The translations under genes were made by a program, and so were the position numbers. Source: Marinomonas gallaica (GTDB taxonomy: Bacteria; Pseudomonadota; Gammaproteobacteria; Pseudomonadales; Marinomonadaceae). Taken from it: a stretch of DNA of 64,000 nt. Below are positions 1-7,204 of this stretch, one piece after another. Where the stretch lies: contig NZ_LTAX01000013.1 in the NCBI RefSeq assembly GCF_001639745.1, forward strand, positions 45,719 through 109,718, written 5' to 3'. The notes under the pieces were generated by a model, which was not told the DNA's origin, made no database searches, and saw only the letters and a list, made by a program, of their open reading frames with translations. How positions within the stretch are numbered: position 1 is the first letter of the stretch; every line of letters begins with the position of its first letter.

Positions 1-252
1 CATCTCACAATTTAAAAGGGAACGCCTCGATCAGCGTGAAACCAATGTCCCATACAACTACCTTTGAAAATTGCGGATATGATGAATGGTGAAATAGAAG
101 GATGATTAGCGCTATAACAGGATAAAGTGCATATAGAAATGGTGATAAAAGCCAATAAAAGCGCTTTTTTTAAACTCAAAGGCATTTAATTCGATCCCAA
201 CTATCTTAGACTTATAAATTAAGGTAATAATAAGTATCCAAATTAACGTCTA
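1..252. other. Left-edge intergenic, no gene seen
   Basis: AT-rich sequence ahead of the first gene. I see no convincing coding frame, RNA gene or repeat. It presumably carries the promoter of the diguanylate cyclase. Confidence 0.4.
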
Positions 253-1989
253 ATGCCCAAAGGTGATAACTTGAGCCATGCTTCCAAAAACGAAGCTCAT
301 TCCAGCCTTCAATCCACCACACATTCCGCTCTACATTGGTTCAATAGCTTTCGTAATCGCATCGCTGTGTTATTTGGCTGCTTGTTGCTTATCTTAGGCA
401 TTATTGTCGTATCCTATATTTATAACGCTTCGTCTAATCGTCTGACCATTGCCAGTGGCAAGTCGCTGGCAATCATCGCTCAATCGGTTTCCAACATGCT
501 GTCGAGCACGTTACAAGAGCGAGAACGAGAAATCATTTTGCTGAGCAAACGGCCGTTGTTCGCAACTGAGCGGAATCAAGAGAAAATGCAACAGGCGTTG
601 GATCGCATAAAAGATTCTTACGAACATTATGCTTGGATTGGGTTCGCGAACGCAGACGGCAAAGTTATGGTAGCTGGTAAACAAATGCTGCAAGGCGCCG
701 ATGTCAGCCAACGGCCTTGGTTTATTCTGGGCAGTCAGGCACCTTTTATAGGTGATGTGCATGGAGCACTTTTATTAGCCAGCATGATTGCGCCCATGGA
801 TGATGGTTCACAGCCCAGGCTGGTAGACTTTGCCGCACCCGTTTATGGCAAAAACGGCGTATTTGAAGGGGTTGTTGCAGCCCACTCTAACTGGGCATGG
901 GTCAGCAATGTTTTGAACTCAGCATTGCCAAAAGAGCACGATGGCATTGAAATATTCACCATCGACAAAAATAACGAAATCCTATATCCAAACACGCTCA
1001 TTCACTCAACCATCGTCCCTAAGGACATCCCAGCGTCAGGTGAATTTCAGTACAACGAATGGCGTGACGGTAAACGCTACTTAACCGCAATGGCATTAGT
1101 GGATTCTCAGGTGTCAACCGATCTTGGCTGGAAGATACTCGTACGTCAGCCCAGTGACATGGCGATGTCTGCGGTGCACGACATGAGAGTAGTCATATTG
1201 CTAATCAGCATTGTGGCAACCTTGATTGGCGTCTTTATCGCCTATCAGCTGGCGGGGGCCTTAAGCCGTCCGATTGAACGCCTAGCGGCAACCGCTCTAG
1301 GGATTAAGAACGGTAGCCGAAAAATATCGTTTACCGAAACGGACAGTCGCCTGAAAGAAGTCATTAGTCTAAGTAATTCGTTACAAGGGATGATGACCTC
1401 TTTATTGGATCGAGAGCAGTCGCTTGTAGAAATGAATGCCAATTTGGAAGCCACCGTACAAAAGCGTACTAACGCACTCGAGCAAGCGAACAAAGAGCTG
1501 GCTGAACTGGCATTAAGAGATCCGCTTACGCAATGCTTCAATCGCTTAGCGCTTGAAGAAGCTATGACACAGATCTTCAAGCAAGCAGCCGAGGACGGCG
1601 AAGCGTATTCCGTTATCATGATCGACATTGACCACTTCAAAGCGGTAAACGACACCTATGGCCATCAGGCCGGTGACGAAGCCTTGAAAAAACTGGTTGA
1701 ACTAATGCATAACAATACGCGAGACGGAGATTTTGTCGCACGTTATGGGGGTGAGGAATTTACTATTTTACTGCCAAAAACAGACTCAAAAACGGCCGCA
1801 GAACGAGCAGAACAAATTCGACAAATCGTTCAGGACACCGTGATTGAAGAAATTGGCCACATTACCATTAGCTTAGGTGTTGCTACCTATTGCCAAAGTG
1901 ATCAACGTGCTGAAATCATTTTAGATCGTTCTGATGAAGCACTGTACCAGTCCAAAGAAAACGGCCGTAATCAAGTGTCAATCAACTAG
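253..1989 (+). CDS. Membrane diguanylate cyclase (dCache-HAMP-GGDEF)
   Basis: Predicted to make c-di-GMP from two GTP in response to an extracytoplasmic signal. A first membrane helix lies at about residues 33-60, followed by a periplasmic region of about 250 residues with dCache-like content, a second helix near 313-338, a HAMP/coiled-coil linker, and a C-terminal GGDEF domain starting at DPLTQCFNRLALEEA. The active-site loop reads GGEEF (RYGGEEFTILLP), so it should be catalytic. ATG at 253 has no obvious Shine-Dalgarno; an AAAGGTG lies 5 nt before an in-frame TTG at 271, which may be the true start. A hairpin follows the gene, before the convergent neighbour. Confidence 0.9.
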   Translation: MPKGDNLSHASKNEAHSSLQSTTHSALHWFNSFRNRIAVLFGCLLLILGIIVVSYIYNASSNRLTIASGKSLAIIAQSVSNMLSSTLQEREREIILLSKRPLFATERNQEKMQQALDRIKDSYEHYAWIGFANADGKVMVAGKQMLQGADVSQRPWFILGSQAPFIGDVHGALLLASMIAPMDDGSQPRLVDFAAPVYGKNGVFEGVVAAHSNWAWVSNVLNSALPKEHDGIEIFTIDKNNEILYPNTLIHSTIVPKDIPASGEFQYNEWRDGKRYLTAMALVDSQVSTDLGWKILVRQPSDMAMSAVHDMRVVILLISIVATLIGVFIAYQLAGALSRPIERLAATALGIKNGSRKISFTETDSRLKEVISLSNSLQGMMTSLLDREQSLVEMNANLEATVQKRTNALEQANKELAELALRDPLTQCFNRLALEEAMTQIFKQAAEDGEAYSVIMIDIDHFKAVNDTYGHQAGDEALKKLVELMHNNTRDGDFVARYGGEEFTILLPKTDSKTAAERAEQIRQIVQDTVIEEIGHITISLGVATYCQSDQRAEIILDRSDEALYQSKENGRNQVSIN

Positions 1990-2030
1990 CCAAACGCGTC
2001 ATAGGATTTATTCAGCATTGACATATTAAA

Positions 2031-2062
2031 GAGAAAGGTAGGGCTTGTTACCAACCTTTCTC
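2031..2062. terminator. Hairpin between convergent genes
   Basis: Perfect 9-bp stem, GAGAAAGGT pairing with ACCTTTCTC, between the diguanylate cyclase and the convergent hypothetical gene. On the minus strand it is followed by CTTTAAT, so it may serve the minus-strand gene best. Confidence 0.55.
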
Positions 2063-2076
2063 TGATACTTCTGGCG

Positions 2077-2427
2077 CTAGCGAATCCACGATCCAATGAC
2101 TTTGACGTCCCCTTCGACGCTCTTTAGATACAGCATCACTAAAAAGTCACCTTCTACTTTCGTGCTCCACTGCTTCCACAACACCAAAACATGATCCATT
2201 TGCCTTAGAACGCCCATAAATTCGCGTTCCTCTGTCAGCGAGGTGAACATCTTGCTGTATTGCCACTGATGTTCAACGCTGGCTCTGGCTTGCTCAGTGA
2301 CCGACTCAGCAAGCATATGTTGAGAGTAAATGTCCCAATCTCTGCTGTTCGCGCCGTTCACCATATCGCCCCAAATCGTCTCGGCGACCTTTCGAATATT
2401 GGCATCAGATTGCTCTAAGATATCCAT
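2077..2427 (-). CDS. Hypothetical cytoplasmic protein, possibly NTF2/SnoaL-like
   Basis: A 116-residue protein with no signal peptide or membrane segment. Its pattern (N-terminal helix MDILEQSDANIRKVAETIWGD, then a WDIYSQHM-type helix and strand-rich C-terminus VLVLWKQWSTK...VIGSWIR) resembles small NTF2-like cone-fold proteins, but no catalytic signature identifies a reaction. It is monocistronic and convergent with the upstream diguanylate cyclase. I do not recognise a named family with confidence. Confidence 0.7.
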   Translation of the reverse strand: MDILEQSDANIRKVAETIWGDMVNGANSRDWDIYSQHMLAESVTEQARASVEHQWQYSKMFTSLTEEREFMGVLRQMDHVLVLWKQWSTKVEGDFLVMLYLKSVEGDVKVIGSWIR

Positions 2428-2552
2428 TAACTGCTCCCTATCCAGTCAAAATTCTCAGTCACTGAATGACTGCTTCACTTAAGTCGTTTTAATAGATGCC
2501 AAATAGAACATACGATAGGCAGATTGGAAAGAGCTGAAACGCCTGTAAAAAC

Positions 2553-2586
2553 AAAGCCCCGATCAGGGGAAACCTGTCGGGGCTTT
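2553..2586 (-). terminator. Rho-independent terminator
   Basis: Perfect 10-bp GC-rich stem (AAAGCCCCGA / TCGGGGCTTT) with a 14-nt loop and T-rich flanks in both directions. It lies directly downstream of the minus-strand small exported protein gene at 2633. Confidence 0.85.
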
Positions 2587-2632
2587 TGTTGCTTACTAGC
2601 GATTTAACAGTGAGGCTTATGAGCCAACAATA

Positions 2633-2905
2633 TTAGTTCGCGCTACGAACGGTATCAAACTGATTTTGAAGCTCATCAATTTTGTCTTCGTATGCGTCAA
2701 GCTTTTGAGACAACGTGGTAGGAGAATTAAACTCAATATTCGGGTTCGATTCAACGCCCATTGTTTCTAACTGCGCAGAAATGGCTTGAGCATGCGCTTG
2801 TGCATCAAGGTAGTTATCAAGCAAGTTGTTTTCATCGCCTGAAGCAAATGATGCAGAAGCGGTAAGTGTAAGAGCTGCAATAAGCGCTGGAGTTTTAAAG
2901 TTCAT
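2633..2905 (-). CDS. Small exported protein, paralog A
   Basis: A 90-residue preprotein with a Sec signal peptide (MNFKTPALIAALTLTASASFA, cleavage probably after SFA) and a mature part of about 70 residues predicted to be helical, with an acidic NNLLDNYLDAQAHAQAI segment and a C-terminal heptad-like KLDAYEDKIDELQNQF. The start is ATG at 2905, because AGGTG sits 7 nt upstream; an upstream in-frame GTG overlaps that Shine-Dalgarno. It is one of three close paralogs (also at 2984 and 5943). No family name recognised; the role may be periplasmic or envelope-associated. Confidence 0.8.
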   Translation of the reverse strand: MNFKTPALIAALTLTASASFASGDENNLLDNYLDAQAHAQAISAQLETMGVESNPNIEFNSPTTLSQKLDAYEDKIDELQNQFDTVRSAN

Positions 2906-2983
2906 AATAATCACCTCTAAAATAAAATAATATGTCTTGGCGAATACGCCGCTGGTTCGTTGCTTGCGTTACTCAGCTAAATA

Positions 2984-3268
2984 TTAGTTAGCTTGAGTCG
3001 CAGAGGAGTTGTGCGCATCGAACTTAGCTTGAAGCGAATCAATTTTGCTTTCGTAGGCATCAAGCTTTTGAGACAGTGTCGCTGGTGAATTGAATTCAAC
3101 ATTTGGATTTGACTCTACACCCATTGTGTCGAGCTGCGCTGACAAGGCTTTAGCGTGCGCTTGTGCGTCTAGGTAGTTATCAAGCAGGTTATTCTCGTCG
3201 CCAGATGCAAAAGAAGCAGAAGCGGTTAATGTTAGGGCTGCGATAAGTGCTGGAGTTTTAAAGTTCAT
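2984..3268 (-). CDS. Small exported protein, paralog B
   Basis: A 94-residue paralog of the gene at 2633, with an identical signal peptide and nearly identical mature N-terminus (SGDENNLLDNYLDAQAHA). It differs mainly in a Ser/Thr/Ala-rich tail (AHNSSATQAN). ATG at 3268 is preceded by AAAGGTG at 7 nt. It is transcribed toward paralog A with about 80 bp between them, so the two could share a transcript from the promoter region upstream of this gene. That upstream region is itself homologous to the one before paralog C. Function unknown. Confidence 0.8.
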   Translation of the reverse strand: MNFKTPALIAALTLTASASFASGDENNLLDNYLDAQAHAKALSAQLDTMGVESNPNVEFNSPATLSQKLDAYESKIDSLQAKFDAHNSSATQAN

Positions 3269-3347
3269 AATAATCACCTTTCTATCTAGACCAATCAATT
3301 AATGTTCAGTCATTTATTTGTTTAGCAGCTGGCGTTGATTGCTGTGC

Positions 3348-3413
3348 GCTGCGTTTCGATAAGATGAATATTAGACCTCTTGAAAAATAAAAAAAGAGCT
3401 CAGTGAATCGTTC
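3348..3413 (-). promoter_or_regulatory. Conserved upstream block of small exported gene B
   Basis: About 65 bp that match the segment at 6259-6327 in the same position, roughly 80 nt before the start codon. Shared motifs include GCTGCGTTTCGATAAGA, ATATTAGACCT and GAGCTCA (plus-strand reading). Conservation outside the coding region suggests a promoter or leader. I cannot assign a sigma factor with confidence. Confidence 0.5.
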
Positions 3414-3642
3414 CAAAATACTTGCTACAAGCTTTAAAACACGCCTTATTTAGGGATAAAAGCATCAATCATGCATGACCAGAACAATATGTTCTTTATG
3501 CCTAAAAATTAGCAAATATTATTCACAGGAACAACGACAACACTATTTAAAAACACACCTTCTTAGTAAAATTTGCAAAAATTATTTATGGTTACGTCCA
3601 TAATCCATACTTAATAAAAACGAAACAAAAATAAATAGATGT

Positions 3643-3708
3643 GCACTTACATAATTGAAATCGAATTAATAGATTAGGAATGATCGATGAATTCGATCAT
3701 TCCTAAAA
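3643..3708. repeat. Hairpin-containing repeat, copy 1
   Basis: The string GCACTTACATAATTGAAATCGAAT followed by a palindrome (GGAATGATCG / CGATCATTCC around ATGAATT) recurs at 6555-6620. It closes the upstream side of the duplicated segment carrying small exported genes B and C. There is no clear U-tract, so a REP-like or regulatory role is as likely as termination. The rest of 3269-3767 is AT-rich and without a gene. Confidence 0.6.
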
Positions 3709-3767
3709 ATTAGCGCGCTGAAGAGGATTAGCAACGAGGCCCAGCGCCCTTTAGGTGTCATCACGGC

Positions 3768-4169
3768 CTATTTATAAAAAGAAACGACTCTTACATCGTT
3801 TGGTGCCAGGGCTGCACGAGCCAACTTCACATGCTGCAGCGCGAAAGGAATTCCGAGAATGGTGATGGCTAAAATAATCGCCGAAACAGTGTGGAATATG
3901 GCCAACCAAAAGCCCGCCAGAACAGTCCAGAAGACATTTCCCAAGATACCCAGACTGCCAAGCGTGAGATGATCTTCATCAATAACTTGATTGACCGGAG
4001 TAAATTGTTTACCAAAAGGCAGTACCGCGACTTTAGCGATCATAAAACAGCTCCTAGCCCAGGGCATCCCAATAATAGTGACAGCGGCGAGCACGCCTAC
4101 AATCACCCACAATAGGGCAACTTCCACCCCTCCAAGGAGAAACCAAATAATATTCCCAATCACTCTCAC
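3768..4169 (-). CDS. yccF: YccF family inner-membrane protein
   Basis: A 133-residue protein with two copies of the YccF pattern: an N-terminal NIIWFLLGGVEVALLW hydrophobic repeat followed by TIIGMPWARSCF, then NVFWTVLAGFWLAIFH followed by TILGIPFALQHVKLA. The G(I/M)P-(W/F)A motif after each hydrophobic pair is typical of the family, and four membrane segments are likely. The molecular role of YccF is not established. It stands alone on the minus strand between the duplicated small exported protein loci. Confidence 0.88.
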   Translation of the reverse strand: MRVIGNIIWFLLGGVEVALLWVIVGVLAAVTIIGMPWARSCFMIAKVAVLPFGKQFTPVNQVIDEDHLTLGSLGILGNVFWTVLAGFWLAIFHTVSAIILAITILGIPFALQHVKLARAALAPNDVRVVSFYK

Positions 4170-4321
4170 TATCGTTCCTTGATATTATGTCTAATCGAAA
4201 AGACAAAATAACGCCTCTTTCTCTCAATAACAAGTCCCAGCGGTTTATACGTTAGCGCGCCGAAACGGCTTGATATCACATCGAAATATTAGCAAGTTAC
4301 ACTGGGGACTTTAACTCTATA

Positions 4322-5275
4322 CTAATTAGCTGCCTCTAGCCGCTTTGTCACGAAAGAAACCCTTGCTAAAACAGCAATAACGATTAATGCAAACGCCAAA
4401 CGCGCCCACAGTACACCCGATAAATCAGCACCAAGCAGCAAGACTAAAGTAGTGTCTTCTATCACGCTATGGCACAAACTTAAAAAGCCAATGGTTAAGA
4501 AAATATCACGTTTCGTTAAACGTCCTGATTCCGCTTCTTTAATTAACAACCCTGCGCCAAACGTGAGCCCAAGCACGGTTCCAATCACTGCAACATTGGC
4601 GGCATCTTTACCAATACCCAGCATCCTTAATACGGGATACAGCACCATATGCATCAATCGCTCTACACCCAATACTCGCAGTAGTTTGAGTAATGTCATT
4701 AGTGTGAGAATGATGACGTAGATCCAAGCAAACGTTTCGATCTGATTAAGACACCAACCGATAAAACTAGGGTCGGTGCTGGCTGGCGGTTGCCATAACA
4801 GCTCACTCGGCTGTTGTAGTAAATCAAAGTGGCTATAAAACTGATGCAATATAAAGCCAAGCACTAACGCCCCACCAAAACGCAAAGCAAGCGTCGCTCG
4901 CCACCCTACTCCCATACGCTTTGCTACCGCACCTTCAACGGGTAACGAGTGCCCTAGCAATGCCAGCACACCTAACACTGTCACTTGTGCCACGCTTAAA
5001 TTTTCCGCAATGCCTAAATTGAAAAACACCAGCATGCCAGCGTAGATATTGGTAAGCATGAATGTCGCCCACACAATCCCCACTTCATCAGGCAGCCCGA
5101 CCAATTGCATAATCGGCGATAACAGATGACCAAGTAAGGTCACGCCGCCTAACATGTCTAACCCTTTAACGATCAACAATGCAGGCACCATCACTTTTAA
5201 CAATGTCCAGTACACTCGCCCCGACTCTTTAATTAAGTAGCCGCTCTCTCGAAACACAATATTCATACCTGTCAT
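4322..5275 (-). CDS. Nucleoside recognition (gate) domain membrane protein
   Basis: A 317-residue polytopic membrane protein with two gate-type halves: N-terminal SGRVYWTLLKVMVPALLIVKGLD and TNIYAGMLVFFNLG, C-terminal GTVLGLTFGAGLLIKEAESG and FLSLCHSVIEDTTLVLLLGAD. This is the layout of nucleoside recognition domain proteins related to Nup/SpmA-type proteins. The substrate is not evident. It is divergent from an Lrp/AsnC regulator 117 bp away, which may control it; amino-acid or nucleoside transport is an inference from that pairing only. Confidence 0.8.
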   Translation of the reverse strand: MTGMNIVFRESGYLIKESGRVYWTLLKVMVPALLIVKGLDMLGGVTLLGHLLSPIMQLVGLPDEVGIVWATFMLTNIYAGMLVFFNLGIAENLSVAQVTVLGVLALLGHSLPVEGAVAKRMGVGWRATLALRFGGALVLGFILHQFYSHFDLLQQPSELLWQPPASTDPSFIGWCLNQIETFAWIYVIILTLMTLLKLLRVLGVERLMHMVLYPVLRMLGIGKDAANVAVIGTVLGLTFGAGLLIKEAESGRLTKRDIFLTIGFLSLCHSVIEDTTLVLLLGADLSGVLWARLAFALIVIAVLARVSFVTKRLEAAN

Positions 5276-5392
5276 CTTAAACCTGTTGCTGTGAGGCTAT
5301 TGTAATCGACATCAAAGAAATTATTTCTCTTTAATAGCCCATAACATGCTGATAAATTCGTTTTAATCACACCAAACAAAATTTTATTAATC

Positions 5393-5857
5393 ATGCCCGA
5401 ACTCGACAATATTGACCGCAATATACTGCGCCAACTACAAGTAGACAGCCGTCTGACAAATGTTCAATTAGCGGAAGTGATTGGGCTGTCCCCGCCTGCT
5501 TGCTTAAAACGCGTGAAGCGCTTAACTGAGGACGGCTACATTGCCAGGCAAGTTACACTACTTGAGCCAAGCAAACTTGGGCCCATGTTGCATATGGTGG
5601 TGGAGGTCTTTATGGAGCGAGATCACAAACACCTATTTCAAGCATTCGTGCAGCGTGTGCAAAACACACCGGAGGTAAAGCAATGTTATCAAGTAACGGG
5701 GGAAGTCGACTTTGTTTTAATCGTGATGACCACCGATATGGTGGCCTACGAATCTCTGTGTGATCGGCTACTGTATTCCGATCCCAATGTACGTAAGTTT
5801 CGTACCTTGATTTCAATGAAGCGAGACAAATTTGAAACCGCTATTGATATCCCTTAA
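5393..5857 (+). CDS. Lrp/AsnC family transcriptional regulator
   Basis: A 154-residue regulator with the standard Lrp start (LDNIDRNILRQLQVDSRLTNVQLAEVIGLSPPACLKRVKRL), a winged helix-turn-helix at about residues 4-60, and a C-terminal RAM effector-binding domain ending in VRKFRTLISMKRDKF. Proteins of this family sense amino acids and oligomerise on DNA. The divergent nucleoside-gate membrane protein is the most likely local target. A hairpin terminator follows at 5865. Confidence 0.93.
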   Translation: MPELDNIDRNILRQLQVDSRLTNVQLAEVIGLSPPACLKRVKRLTEDGYIARQVTLLEPSKLGPMLHMVVEVFMERDHKHLFQAFVQRVQNTPEVKQCYQVTGEVDFVLIVMTTDMVAYESLCDRLLYSDPNVRKFRTLISMKRDKFETAIDIP

Positions 5858-5864
5858 ACAACAA

Positions 5865-5893
5865 AGCCCCAGTAAGCAAAGCTTACTGGGGCT
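5865..5893. terminator. Bidirectional hairpin terminator
   Basis: Perfect 13-bp stem AGCCCCAGTAAGC / GCTTACTGGGGCT with a 3-nt loop, between the Lrp gene and the convergent small exported gene C. Confidence 0.75.
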
Positions 5894-5942
5894 AAGTCGA
5901 TCGGGGTTAAAGGGGGATCCCGATTAAAACACGAGGTTTTGA

Positions 5943-6212
5943 TTAGTTCGCTGAGTGAGCTGAATCAAATTGACCTTGAAGGTCTGAAATCTTAGCTTCG
6001 TATGCATCCACTTTTTGAGAAAGTGTCGCAGGCGAGTTAAATTCAACATTTGGATTAGATTCAACACCCATTGTGTCTAACTGAGCAGAAAGTGCTTTGG
6101 CTTGAGCCTGTGCGCTTAGGTAATCGTCATGTAGGTTATTGTCGCTTGCCGCGAAAGAAGCCGTTGCTGTTAAAGTAAGCGCTGCGATAAGTGCTGGAGT
6201 CTTGAAGTTCAT
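5943..6212 (-). CDS. Small exported protein, paralog C
   Basis: An 89-residue paralog of the genes at 2633 and 2984: signal peptide MNFKTPALIAALTLTATASFA and a helical mature part that keeps MGVESNPNVEFNSPATLSQK intact. The first acidic stretch (ASDNNLHDDYLSAQAQAKAL) has diverged. ATG at 6212 is chosen because AAAGGTG lies 7 nt upstream. It sits on the far side of the yccF/gate/lrp block from paralogs A and B and shares about 400 bp of homologous upstream DNA with B, pointing to a segmental duplication. Confidence 0.8.
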   Translation of the reverse strand: MNFKTPALIAALTLTATASFAASDNNLHDDYLSAQAQAKALSAQLDTMGVESNPNVEFNSPATLSQKVDAYEAKISDLQGQFDSAHSAN

Positions 6213-6258
6213 AATATTCACCTTTAAGTTGTTGGGCTGCGGGCTTGAAGAGATGTCC

Positions 6259-6327
6259 GCTGCGTTTCGATAAGACAGATATTAGACCTGTTTAAAAATA
6301 ATAATAGAGCTCAAAGACGCGTTCCAA
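6259..6327 (-). promoter_or_regulatory. Conserved upstream block of small exported gene C
   Basis: Matches 3348-3413 upstream of paralog B, at a similar distance from the start codon. Probably the promoter/leader. See the entry at 3348 for the shared motifs. Confidence 0.5.
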
Positions 6328-6554
6328 CATGCTTCCTATAATAAGACAAAACAGCCATATTTGATGATAAAAGCACCAATAGCGCATTTACTTATATAAA
6401 GGTGACCTATTCATGAGAATTTGCATTAAATAGTCACAAACATCTCGTAATATTATTAAACTCTACCGTCTCAATGACTTAATCGTGCACACAATGCATA
6501 CGACACGAGCCTTAATGCGTCCTTAAAAGTTAAAGCATACCGTATTAAAAAAAG

Positions 6555-6620
6555 GCACTTACATAATTGAAATCGAATAAATAGATAAGGAATCATCAAA
6601 GGATTCGATCATTCCTTATC
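6555..6620. repeat. Hairpin-containing repeat, copy 2
   Basis: Second copy of the element at 3643-3708, sharing GCACTTACATAATTGAAATCGAAT. The palindrome is less perfect here (AAGGAAT...ATTCCTT). It bounds the duplicated segment on this side. The remaining sequence between 6213 and 6653 has no gene that I can support. Confidence 0.6.
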
Positions 6621-6653
6621 TTGCCAGTAAAAAAGCAACGGACTCGCCGTCAG

Positions 6654-6899
6654 TTAATGCTTAGTCGGGCCTCTTCGAACCCTATCTTTACCGTTGTCAA
6701 ACACATCTTGTGTCACCCAACGTCCCATCAACAACTGATGCTTGTCGTCCAAAACTGCGACAAAAGGACGTCCATCAGCGTTGTTGGTCGCCAATGCAAT
6801 CCCCGCAACATTATTAAGACCCAAACCGCCATTTTCCACCGAAATCAAAAAGGCCTCTAGTTCGTCTAGCGTCTCAATTACTGTGTCATCATTAATCAT
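6654..6899 (-). CDS. Hypothetical small cytoplasmic protein
   Basis: An 81-residue protein that starts with an acidic helix (MINDDTVIETLDELEAFLISV) and has a strand-rich middle (VAGIALATNNADGRPFVAVLDDKHQLLMG) and a basic tail. It has no signal peptide and no membrane segment. I do not recognise a family. A coding assignment rests on amphipathic composition and lack of a competing frame. Confidence 0.6.
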   Translation of the reverse strand: MINDDTVIETLDELEAFLISVENGGLGLNNVAGIALATNNADGRPFVAVLDDKHQLLMGRWVTQDVFDNGKDRVRRGPTKH

Positions 6900-7204
6900 T
6901 ATCTACTACCCAGATGCGTAAAACAGGCAAGGATATCAGCTCTTAGCCAAAGGCTAAACAGACCGATTACAAAGAATCGTTACTCTCATCGTGCCGATCA
7001 CTTATCCATACATAACGTCACTTTAACTTACAATCCGAGGTAACCATTACCTGCTAAAATCAATCATAACGTAATCACTAAAGCTCTCTACTAAAATTTG
7101 CTCCATACAAATTGCTTCGTATCGCACGACCGTCAAGGTTGTTAGGCGTTTACACTCTCACCTTTACAAGAAGCACCACTTACCCAAACCTAGAGATTTA
7201 CTCA
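6900..7204. other. Intergenic, nothing recognised
   Basis: About 300 bp between divergent genes. I see no RNA gene or repeat; promoters for both neighbours presumably lie here. Confidence 0.4.
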
